NCBI GenBank assembly: GCA_017881185.1
Contig: JADGRE010000044.1
Span: 1 to 33,145, forward strand
Direction of reading: 5' to 3'
DNA length: 33,145 nucleotides
Origin: Pseudomonadota bacterium
GTDB taxonomy: Bacteria > Myxococcota_A > Polyangia > Polyangiales > JAFGIB01
This document shows, piece by piece, positions 23,153 through 29,659 of this stretch. Under the pieces are notes generated by a model that made no database searches, was not told the DNA's origin, and was given only the letters and a program-made list of their open reading frames with translations. Numbering within the stretch: the stretch's first letter is position 1; each line of letters begins with the position of its first letter. The position numbers were made by a program, and so were the translations under genes.

Positions 23153-26014
23153 CTACTCGGCCGCGATGGCCTTACCCGTGAGCGCTTGGTCGACCAGACG
23201 GTCCTGCTCGATCTTGTGCGCCGAGTGGGAACCGGTGGCCGGGCTCGCGCTTTCCGGACGAGACACGCACGACAGCGGCAAGCGACCGCCGAGTACCTCG
23301 GGCAAGCGCGCTTGCATGTAGTACCAGGCGCCCATGTTCCAGGGCTCTTCTTGGACCCACACCACCTGCGTACCGTCTTGGTACTTGGCCAGCACCGATT
23401 GCAGCTCGGACTTGCGAAGCGGGTACAGCTGCTCGACGCGCACGATAGCGACGTCGTCTTGTTTGCGCTCCAGACGCGCGGCGACGAGATCGTAGTAGAC
23501 CTTGCCGGAGCAGAGCAGCACGCGCTTCACGCGTTTGGCATCGGTGACTTCGTGGTCGGGGATGATGCGTTGGAACACGCCATCGCTCAGCTCCTGGAGC
23601 GTGGAAACTGCAGCCGGCGAGCGCAGCAAGCTCTTGGGCGACATGATGACCAGCGGCTTGCGGTACGGCCGCACGCACTGGCGTCGCAGCACGTGGAAGA
23701 TTTGCGCCGGCGTGGTGAGGTTGCAGACCTGCATGTTGTCTTCGGCGCACAGGTTCAGCCAACGCTCGAGGCGCGCGCTGCTGTGCTCCGGGCCCTGGCC
23801 TTCGAAGCCGTGTGGCAAGAGCAACACCAGACCACTGAGCCGGTACCACTTGTCTTCCGACGACGACAGGAACTGATCGATCAGCACCTGCGCGCCGTTG
23901 GCGAAGTCGCCGAACTGCGCCTCCCAGATGACGAGGCCGTCCGGGTAGTCGAGGCTGTAGCCGTATTCGAAACCGAGCACGCCGGCCTCGGACAACGGGC
24001 TGTCCCACACCTCGAAGCGCGCTTGATCGTTCGAGAGGAACGCGAGCGGCGTGTACAGCTTGCCGTTGCTGCTGTCGTGGAGCACCGCGTGACGATGACT
24101 GAAGGTGCCACGACGTGAATCTTGGCCGCTCAGACGCACCGGGAAGCCGTCGGTCACGAGGCTCGCGAATGCGAGCGACTCGGCGGTGCCCCAGTCGAGC
24201 GGGCGCTTGCCGTCGCGCTGCTCGCGGCGCGTGTCGAGCAAGCGCTTGAGCTTGGGGTGAACGTTGAAGTCCGCGGGCACTTCGGTGATGCGCGTAAGCA
24301 GCTCGCGCAGACGGTCTTGCGGCACGCTGGTGGCTGGATCGGCGCACTCGGCATCGGGGCCGCCCTTGAACGCCGCCCACAAACCTTGCATCGCGTACAC
24401 CGGCGGCACGAAGTCGGCCTTGCGCACCTCTTCGAGGTCGGCTTCCAGCACCTTGCGGCGCGCGGCCTCCAGCTCGTAGGCCTGCGCTTCGGTGAACTTG
24501 CCGCCGCTCACCAGGTGCTTGATGAACACCTCGCGCACGGAAGGCTTCTTGTCGACGGCGGCGTACATCACTGGCTGTGTGAAGCGTGGCTCGTCGGCTT
24601 CGTTGTGGCCGTAGCGACGATAGCCGTAGAGATCGATGACCACGTCGCGGCCGAACTTCTGGCGGAAGTCCATCGCCAGGCGCACGACCTGCGCCACGGC
24701 TTCGGGGTCTTCGCCGTTCACATGGAACACCGGGCAGCGCAGCATGCGCGTCAAGTCCGTGCAGTAGCGTGTGGAGCGCGAGTCTTGCCAGACGGTGGTG
24801 AAGCCGATCTGGTTGTTGAGCACGATGTGCAGCGTGCCGCCCGTGGTGTAGCCGCGCAGTCCGCACAAGTTCAGCGTCTCGGCCACCACGCCCTGCCCGA
24901 TGAACGCGGCATCGCCATGGATGAGCAGCGGCAGCACCGCTTTGCGATCTTTGTCGCCGCGCCGATCTTGCTTGGCGCGCACGCGACCTTCCACGACGGG
25001 GTTCACGAACTCGAGGTGGCTCGGGTTGAACGCCAGCGTCAGGTGCATCATGTGGCCATCGGACAAGCGGCGATCCGACGAGTAGCCCAGGTGGTATTTC
25101 ACGTCGCCGCGGCCGAGGTGCAGCTCCGGGTTGTCATCTTCGAAGGCCGCGAAGATTTCCTTCAGGCTCTTCTCCATGACGTTCGCGAGCACGTTCAAGC
25201 GCCCGCGGTGCGCCATGCCGATGACGATCTCTTCCAAGCGATGCTGGCCGCACGACTCGATCACCAACTCGAGCATGGGAATGATGCTCTCGGTGCCTTC
25301 GAGCGAAAAACGCTTGGCGCCCACGTACTTCGTGTGCAGGAACTGCTCGAAGATCTCCGCGTCGATCAGCTTGCCGAGGATGCGCACCTGCTCATCGTGC
25401 GTGAGCTCGATGCGGTTGCAGGTGGACTCCATGCGCTGCTGCAGCCAGCCGCGCACTTCGGGCTCTTCGATGTTGCGGTACTCGACGCCGATGGTGCGGC
25501 AATAGGTTTCCTGCAAGCGCCGCACGAACTCGCGCAGCGGCAGCTTGGCCGGCCCCGCGAAGTTGCCCGTGGCGAACAGCGTGTTCGGGTCGACCTCGTC
25601 GAGACCGAAGCGCGACAGCGACAGCTCGTCGCTCGGCAGGTTCGCCAGACCGAGCGGGTCGAGGTTCGCGAAGCGATGGCCACGCAAGCGGTAGCCGTTC
25701 ACCAGCGCAGTGACGCGCTCCTGGTGATCTTTGTGAATGTCGGTCTCGGCGTCGACTGGCGCCGGTGTACCGGCCACGGTGGTCGCCAGCTCGTCGCGCC
25801 AGCCGCCATGCCCGTTGCCGTTACCATTGCCATTGCCACCGCGCTGCACGCCCGCTCGGCTGTGACTGCGGGTGCCACCTTCGAGCAGCTCGATGCGGTC
25901 CGCGTCGGGCATCTTCTCGAAGTACGAGCGCCATGAGCGCTCGACGGATTGTGGGTTCTGACGGAAGCGGAGGAAGAGCTCCTCGACCAAGCCTTGGTTG
26001 ATGCCGAAGTCCAT
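23153..26014 (-). CDS. sucA: 2-oxoglutarate dehydrogenase E1 component
   Basis: A 953-residue thiamine-dependent dehydrogenase (E1) of the TCA cycle that decarboxylates 2-oxoglutarate and transfers the succinyl group to the E2 lipoyl domain. The N-terminal helix NQGLVEELFLRFRQNPQSVERSWRSYF is the usual E2-binding region. The active-site block MAHRGRLNVLANV includes H269, and HGDAAFIGQG...VLNNQIGFTT (366-406) binds ThDP-Mg. No E2 domain is fused, unlike actinobacterial Kgd. Residues 59-70 form an Asn-Gly repeat linker. The partner E2 (sucB) gene is not adjacent; korA follows instead. ATG 26014 has no strong ribosome-binding site. Confidence 0.96.
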   Translation of the reverse strand: MDFGINQGLVEELFLRFRQNPQSVERSWRSYFEKMPDADRIELLEGGTRSHSRAGVQRGGNGNGNGNGHGGWRDELATTVAGTPAPVDAETDIHKDHQERVTALVNGYRLRGHRFANLDPLGLANLPSDELSLSRFGLDEVDPNTLFATGNFAGPAKLPLREFVRRLQETYCRTIGVEYRNIEEPEVRGWLQQRMESTCNRIELTHDEQVRILGKLIDAEIFEQFLHTKYVGAKRFSLEGTESIIPMLELVIESCGQHRLEEIVIGMAHRGRLNVLANVMEKSLKEIFAAFEDDNPELHLGRGDVKYHLGYSSDRRLSDGHMMHLTLAFNPSHLEFVNPVVEGRVRAKQDRRGDKDRKAVLPLLIHGDAAFIGQGVVAETLNLCGLRGYTTGGTLHIVLNNQIGFTTVWQDSRSTRYCTDLTRMLRCPVFHVNGEDPEAVAQVVRLAMDFRQKFGRDVVIDLYGYRRYGHNEADEPRFTQPVMYAAVDKKPSVREVFIKHLVSGGKFTEAQAYELEAARRKVLEADLEEVRKADFVPPVYAMQGLWAAFKGGPDAECADPATSVPQDRLRELLTRITEVPADFNVHPKLKRLLDTRREQRDGKRPLDWGTAESLAFASLVTDGFPVRLSGQDSRRGTFSHRHAVLHDSSNGKLYTPLAFLSNDQARFEVWDSPLSEAGVLGFEYGYSLDYPDGLVIWEAQFGDFANGAQVLIDQFLSSSEDKWYRLSGLVLLLPHGFEGQGPEHSSARLERWLNLCAEDNMQVCNLTTPAQIFHVLRRQCVRPYRKPLVIMSPKSLLRSPAAVSTLQELSDGVFQRIIPDHEVTDAKRVKRVLLCSGKVYYDLVAARLERKQDDVAIVRVEQLYPLRKSELQSVLAKYQDGTQVVWVQEEPWNMGAWYYMQARLPEVLGGRLPLSCVSRPESASPATGSHSAHKIEQDRLVDQALTGKAIAAE

Positions 26015-26094
26015 ATTTGCCGTGCTGTCGCGTGCTGTAAAGAAGAAGGCTCACCCGCAAGCGCACGCTGCGCAGGTGGAGCAGGCGGCAGCCC

Positions 26095-26880
26095 TCAGCT
26101 CGCGGAGGCCGCGGGTGCAGGGTAGCGCGCCATCTGAGGCGCTGGGCCCAAGTCGATGATGTGGAGCCAGCTCAAGACCTTGATGACCGGATAGGTCGGG
26201 TCGATCTCGAACCAGCGCGCTGCGAAGTTGGGCGACATGCCGTACTTGTGGTGGTTGTTCTGGAACAGCTCGCCCATCGTGACGAAGTCGAACACGAGCG
26301 TGTTGCGGGACTTGTCGTCGCGGGTGGTGTCGAAGTTGCGGTAGCCGTACTTGTGGCCGCACCAGTTCACGATGGCGCCGTGTACGGGGCCCATCACGAA
26401 ATGGATTGGCAAGAGCGCGTAGAGATAGCCCTGACCGGCCGGCACGAAGTGCACGTAGTACGCGGTGTACAGGCTCATGAAGAGCAGATGGCACGCCCAC
26501 GTGCGACCGAACTTGTCGAGCAAGGGCCACTCGGGGGTTGCGCCGTCGAAGCGCGCTTCGGGCACGATCTTGCGCAGCTGGATACCCTGGTAGCGCGCCT
26601 TCGTGACCAACATCATGTTCACGAGGTTCGGATAGATGTGCGGCGAGTGCGGATCGCGCTCGGTGTCGCTGAAGGCGTGATGCTCGCGATGGAGCACTGC
26701 GTACGCGCGCGGGTTCAGGTACGACGAACCCTGGCTGATGAAGGTGAGCAGGTGGAAGAAGCGCTCCCACCCCTTGTTCATTGTGAACATGCTGTGCGCC
26801 GCGTAGCGGTGCAGATAGAAGGTCTGGCAGAAGACTGACAGAACCCAGTGCGCGATGAAGAACGCGAGGATTGGCAGCAC
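26095..26880 (-). CDS. Fatty-acid (acyl-CoA) desaturase, membrane di-iron type
   Basis: A 261-residue membrane enzyme expected to insert a cis double bond in long-chain acyl groups, using O2 and an external electron donor. Three histidine boxes are visible: HRYAAH (24-29), HREHH (64-68) and QNNHHK (207-212), plus H176 in GHKYG. Hydrophobic pairs flank them (about 2-20, 38-52, 128-170). The third box starts with Gln, as in a compact subfamily of bacterial desaturases, and there is no fused cytochrome b5. GTG 26880 has GGAG seven bases upstream. It is 80 bases upstream of sucA, but a functional link is not obvious. Confidence 0.9.
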   Translation of the reverse strand: MLPILAFFIAHWVLSVFCQTFYLHRYAAHSMFTMNKGWERFFHLLTFISQGSSYLNPRAYAVLHREHHAFSDTERDPHSPHIYPNLVNMMLVTKARYQGIQLRKIVPEARFDGATPEWPLLDKFGRTWACHLLFMSLYTAYYVHFVPAGQGYLYALLPIHFVMGPVHGAIVNWCGHKYGYRNFDTTRDDKSRNTLVFDFVTMGELFQNNHHKYGMSPNFAARWFEIDPTYPVIKVLSWLHIIDLGPAPQMARYPAPAASAS

Positions 26881-26928
26881 TACTTAGCTCCGTCGCAGGC
26901 GCACCAGGACGCCCGGGTGCTGCTTGGC

Positions 26929-26937
26929 ACTATAGCA
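26929..26937 (-). promoter_or_regulatory. Extended -10 promoter candidate for the desaturase
   Basis: The minus strand reads TGCTATAGT: TATAGT (five of six consensus bases) preceded by TGn, an extended -10 of the sigma-70 class. It would start transcription about 40 bases before the GTG start at 26880. No recognisable -35 is present, which extended -10 promoters tolerate. Confidence 0.45.
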
Positions 26938-26941
26938 CGAG

Positions 26942-26975
26942 CCCCCGCCGATCCACGTTTTGAGGTGGGCGGGGG
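26942..26975. other. GC-rich inverted repeat upstream of the desaturase promoter
   Basis: CCCCCGCC (26942-26949) is complementary to GGCGGGGG (26968-26975), an eight-pair stem with an 18-base loop. It covers the -35 region of the proposed desaturase promoter and could be an operator. Function is unproven. Confidence 0.4.
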
Positions 26976-27054
26976 TGGGTGTCGCACGTACGATACGCCT
27001 CGGGTGGTAGGTGCAGACGCTGCGCGCATTGTGCGCTGACCGACCGCGAGCATC

Positions 27055-27068
27055 GGCAGCATGCTGCC
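27055..27068. other. Perfect palindrome GGCAGCATGCTGCC
   Basis: A 14-bp perfect palindrome in the divergent intergenic region, 109 bases before the start of the cysteine-rich lipoprotein gene. Its symmetry suits a dimeric regulator, but no regulator is known for these genes and chance cannot be excluded. Confidence 0.35.
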
Positions 27069-27176
27069 TGTCTCGAACCCGAGCTAGTCGAGCCCGCAGA
27101 ACACCTCGCTCACCCGCTCACTGTTCCCCAATCGAGCGCGGTCGCCTACCATGCCCCAACCAAGGAGGCTGGGTTC

Positions 27177-28289
27177 ATGACGCTTACCAGGCAAACGTGG
27201 CTCGTGTGCGCGGCGGTGCTGCTTTCGGCGTGTGGCAAGCACACCAGCAGCGGCGGTGGCAGTGGGCCCGCCATCGAAGACCTGCCGAACATGCTCGGCC
27301 CCGCGGTGTGCGACGAGATCACGCAGTGCGTGAAGGGCACGTTCCTAGCCAGTTTGGTCGGTGGCGCCAATTGCGAAGCTCAAGCCACTGCGTCCCTCGA
27401 GGACAAGAGCATCATCGAGTTGTCAGCTGCAAACACTGTGGGTACGGTGAAGTACCACGGTGACAAGGTCGACGCGTGTCTGGCCGGCATCAAGACGATC
27501 AGCTGCGGCGTGACCACGCAGCGCCTGAAAGATCTGCCCGGCTGCGCCGATGTGTTCCAAGGCACGATCGCCTTGGGCAAGGACTGCGACATCGACGACG
27601 CGTGTACAGGGGACGCCTACTGCAAGAAGGCTACGACCAGCACCTGTCCTGGCAAGTGCACGGCGCTCGGCGCCAAGGGCGACACCTGCACGACCGACGA
27701 CGAATGCCAGAACCACCTGACCTGCGCGAACGATGGCACCTGCCAGACGCCGGGCGTCGCAGGTGCGGCCTGCGGCATGACCGGCGTGCCCGATTGCCAG
27801 CTGGGCTTCATCTGCACCGGCGCGAACAAGACGAAGATGACGGCGGGCAAGTGCAAGGCCTACGCCGATGTGTTTGCGGGCAAGGCTGGCGAGGTCTGTG
27901 ACCTCAGCGGTGGCAAGTTCTGCGCGGACGGGCTGTCGTGCATCGCGATGATCATGGGCACCAGCGCCAGCTTCCAGTGTGCGGCCAAGGTGGCTGCCGG
28001 CGCGGCCTGCAACTACGGTCTGCCTTCGCAATGCCCCAGCGGGCAGTACTGCAACGCCGACATCGCCATGGGCAAGCTGACCGGCACCTGCAGCGCGTTG
28101 CCCAAGGCTGGTGAGGCCTGCCTCAGCTCTGGCTTCGACTCGAGCTGTGCGAGCGGACTGACCTGCGGATCCGACGGCAACTGCCGCAAGTTCGGCAGAC
28201 TCGGCGATGCCTGCAAGGACGACAGCGATTGCGCGAGCGATCACTGCGATGCCATGAAGTGCGCGAAGCCCGCGCAGTGCAAGATCTGA
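27177..28289 (+). CDS. Cysteine-rich secreted lipoprotein (Dickkopf-like repeats)
   Basis: A 370-residue lipoprotein. ATG 27177 has AAGGAGG eight bases upstream, and the signal LVCAAVLLSAC ends in lipobox LSAC. The mature protein has about 36 further cysteines, spaced in repeated modules such as G..C.....C..G..C....C; examples are GDTCTTDDECQNHLTC and GDACKDDSDCASDHC. Proteins of this kind, often annotated as Dickkopf N-terminal-like cysteine-rich, are frequent in Myxococcota (family knowledge, not searched). The cysteines probably form disulfides, fitting a cell-surface or outer-membrane location. The last 13 bases overlap the start of the next gene. Function unknown. Confidence 0.88.
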   Translation: MTLTRQTWLVCAAVLLSACGKHTSSGGGSGPAIEDLPNMLGPAVCDEITQCVKGTFLASLVGGANCEAQATASLEDKSIIELSAANTVGTVKYHGDKVDACLAGIKTISCGVTTQRLKDLPGCADVFQGTIALGKDCDIDDACTGDAYCKKATTSTCPGKCTALGAKGDTCTTDDECQNHLTCANDGTCQTPGVAGAACGMTGVPDCQLGFICTGANKTKMTAGKCKAYADVFAGKAGEVCDLSGGKFCADGLSCIAMIMGTSASFQCAAKVAAGAACNYGLPSQCPSGQYCNADIAMGKLTGTCSALPKAGEACLSSGFDSSCASGLTCGSDGNCRKFGRLGDACKDDSDCASDHCDAMKCAKPAQCKI

Positions 28290-29098
28290 GAACGCGCGCG
28301 GGTGTGCTGCTGACGCTGCTGCTGGTGCTGCTGGTGCTGCTGGCAGCCTGGCTCGGCGTCGGCCGTGCGCACGCTGCGGGGCGGCGTGTGCGACCGCTCT
28401 TCGAGCCGACCGACCTCGAGCTCGAAGAGCCGGGCATGCTCGAGGTCGATCTGCAAGTGGGGGCCATTCGCGGCAACGGGGCCTTTCGCGCTGTCGTGCC
28501 CGACTTCGAAATTGATCTCGGCTTGTTGCGCAATCTCGAGCTCGACCTCGACGGTGCGTATGCCGTGGAGGGGCCGAGCCGCGGACCGTTCTCGTTCGAT
28601 CACGCGGTGCCAGACAGTCTGTGGCCGGCACTCAAGCTCGGTCTCTACGATTGGCGTAGCGCGACCGGGGCCAGCGCGGTGGCATTCGGCGTGCAGCTCG
28701 GACCCAAGTTGCCTGTGGCGGCTGGTGCGCACGGCCTCGGTGCGGAGTCGCTCTTGCTGCTCGGCACGGCGTTCGGTCGCACGCACCTGGTTTGGAATGG
28801 CGGCGCGTTCGTGGAGCCCGATCCCGATGCGACGCCTGGTCGGCCGCTCGGTCTCGAGCTCGGCGTGGATCTCGATCTGGACCTCGACGCGCGCGATTGC
28901 TTCTCGCTCATCGGCAGCGTGTCGGGCGTGCGCTTCTTGTCTGCCGACGCAGATCAGCTGCTCGCGACGGCTGGCCTCGACTGGTCGCCCAGTGAGTTGC
29001 TCGACCTCTCACTTGTCGGTCTCGTCGGTATGCTCGCCGGCAACGATCGCTACGGGATCTTGCTCGGCGTGTCCCCCAAGCTGCAGCTGTTCCGCTGA
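28277..29098 (+). CDS. Exported protein, probable outer-membrane beta-barrel, function unknown
   Basis: About 273 residues from GTG 28277, which is inside the end of the preceding gene. The start is chosen because it gives a compact signal peptide: RTR, a run of Leu/Val, then GRAHA-AG as likely cleavage site. An upstream TTG (28229) is possible but would put 16 extra residues before the signal. The mature part has alternating hydrophobic/polar stretches (for example LELGVDLDLDLDARD and YGILLGVSPKLQLF) and a near-terminal phenylalanine, typical of outer-membrane barrels. No family was recognised. The overlap with the cysteine-rich lipoprotein suggests the two act together. Confidence 0.75.
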   Translation: MQDLRTRAGVLLTLLLVLLVLLAAWLGVGRAHAAGRRVRPLFEPTDLELEEPGMLEVDLQVGAIRGNGAFRAVVPDFEIDLGLLRNLELDLDGAYAVEGPSRGPFSFDHAVPDSLWPALKLGLYDWRSATGASAVAFGVQLGPKLPVAAGAHGLGAESLLLLGTAFGRTHLVWNGGAFVEPDPDATPGRPLGLELGVDLDLDLDARDCFSLIGSVSGVRFLSADADQLLATAGLDWSPSELLDLSLVGLVGMLAGNDRYGILLGVSPKLQLFR

Positions 29099-29126
29099 CG
29101 CTCCCCCGAGCGGCGGCGCTGCAGCG
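29099..29126. terminator. Possible shared terminator between convergent genes
   Basis: CGCTC (29099-29103) pairs with GAGCG (29108-29112), and CGCTGCAGCG (29117-29126) is a perfect palindrome. Both fill the 29-base gap between the barrel-like gene (+) and the XRE regulator (-). There is no U-run, so terminator function is tentative. Confidence 0.35.
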
Positions 29127-29127
29127 T

Positions 29128-29355
29128 TCACTTGTAGCCGAGCAACTTGTTCGGCGTGGTCGCCGTCTTCTTGCAGATCTCGTTGAGTGTCTCGAGCGAC
29201 ATCTCGCGCACGCCACGTTCGAGATCGGACAAGTAGCCGCGGGAGATGCCGATCTTCTTGGCAAAGTCTTCCTGGCTCATGCCTTTTTGCTCACGATGAT
29301 CGGCAAGTTTCTTTCCCATCAGCTTCGTGAGCGAAGTCAGATCTTTTCTTTGCAT
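29128..29355 (-). CDS. Small XRE-family helix-turn-helix regulator
   Basis: A 75-residue DNA-binding protein that is almost entirely one HTH_3 (Cro/C1-type) domain: KLADHREQKGMSQEDFAKKIGISRGYLSDLERGVREMSLETLNEICKKTATTP. The turn and recognition helix are at about residues 27-46. ATG 29355 is preceded by a GA-rich ribosome-binding region. It has no second domain, so it would act as a dimer or with a partner. A perfect 17-nt palindrome 67 bases upstream is a possible autoregulatory operator. No toxin or restriction gene is beside it, so a toxin-antitoxin or controller-protein role is not supported. Confidence 0.9.
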   Translation of the reverse strand: MQRKDLTSLTKLMGKKLADHREQKGMSQEDFAKKIGISRGYLSDLERGVREMSLETLNEICKKTATTPNKLLGYK

Positions 29356-29659
29356 GGTTGTCTCTCTCTCTGCGATTGAGCCGGTCCCCGCAACCGAGCG
29401 GCGTTAGCTTACCCCAATCCCAAGGCTGCTGCAGCCTTCAGCGGCGGTCAGAAGATGTTTCGGCCTCCTGCATTGGCCAGACCATTCTATTGTGCGTAGC
29501 CCCGCGAACCGGAAGGGCTGCGACAAAATCTTCGCTGCGCACGGTCGCCCCCGGCGCATTTCACGGAGCGGAGCGCCTCAGCCGCTGTTGGCGGCCCCCG
29601 TGCAGTTAGCGCACACCATGCAGCGGCGCGTTCCCAAGCGGGGGCGGGCCAGTGCCGAG
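29356..29659. other. Gene-free region between the XRE regulator and the oligopeptidase
   Basis: 304 bases with no convincing reading frame. Next to the regulator it has a (GA)n tract and the 17-nt palindrome at 29422-29438. Towards the oligopeptidase end there is a weak stem GCCGC/GCGGC (29581-29585 with 29591-29595) that might end the oligopeptidase transcript. Nothing else was recognised. Confidence 0.5.
29422..29438. promoter_or_regulatory. 17-nt palindrome, candidate operator of the XRE regulator
   Basis: AAGGCTGC (29422-29429), T, GCAGCCTT (29431-29438): eight-base perfect half-sites around one central base, upstream of the regulator gene. Odd-centred operators of about 17 bp are typical of lambda-repressor-like dimers. 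Binding by the adjacent protein is inferred from position. Confidence 0.45.

Larger units (their letters stand above)
26881..27176. other. Divergent intergenic region, desaturase / cysteine-rich lipoprotein
   Basis: This 296-base region separates two divergent genes. It holds the desaturase ribosome-binding site (26888-26891, minus strand), an extended -10 motif (26929-26937, minus), a GC-rich hairpin (26942-26975), a perfect palindrome (27055-27068) and the lipoprotein ribosome-binding site AAGGAGG (27162-27168). No further coding sequence is supported. Confidence 0.55.

Noticed and set aside
24122..25936. 604-codon plus-strand frame over sucA
   Set aside because: It mirrors sucA on the opposite strand, and sucA is supported by catalytic motifs along its full length.
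27124..27152. TTCCCC-17-TACCAT as promoter of the cysteine-rich lipoprotein gene
   Set aside because: Poor match to consensus at both boxes; similar matches occur by chance.
28310..28345. CTG/GTG-rich tandem repeat as a microsatellite
   Set aside because: It encodes the Leu/Val core of the signal peptide; composition explains it.
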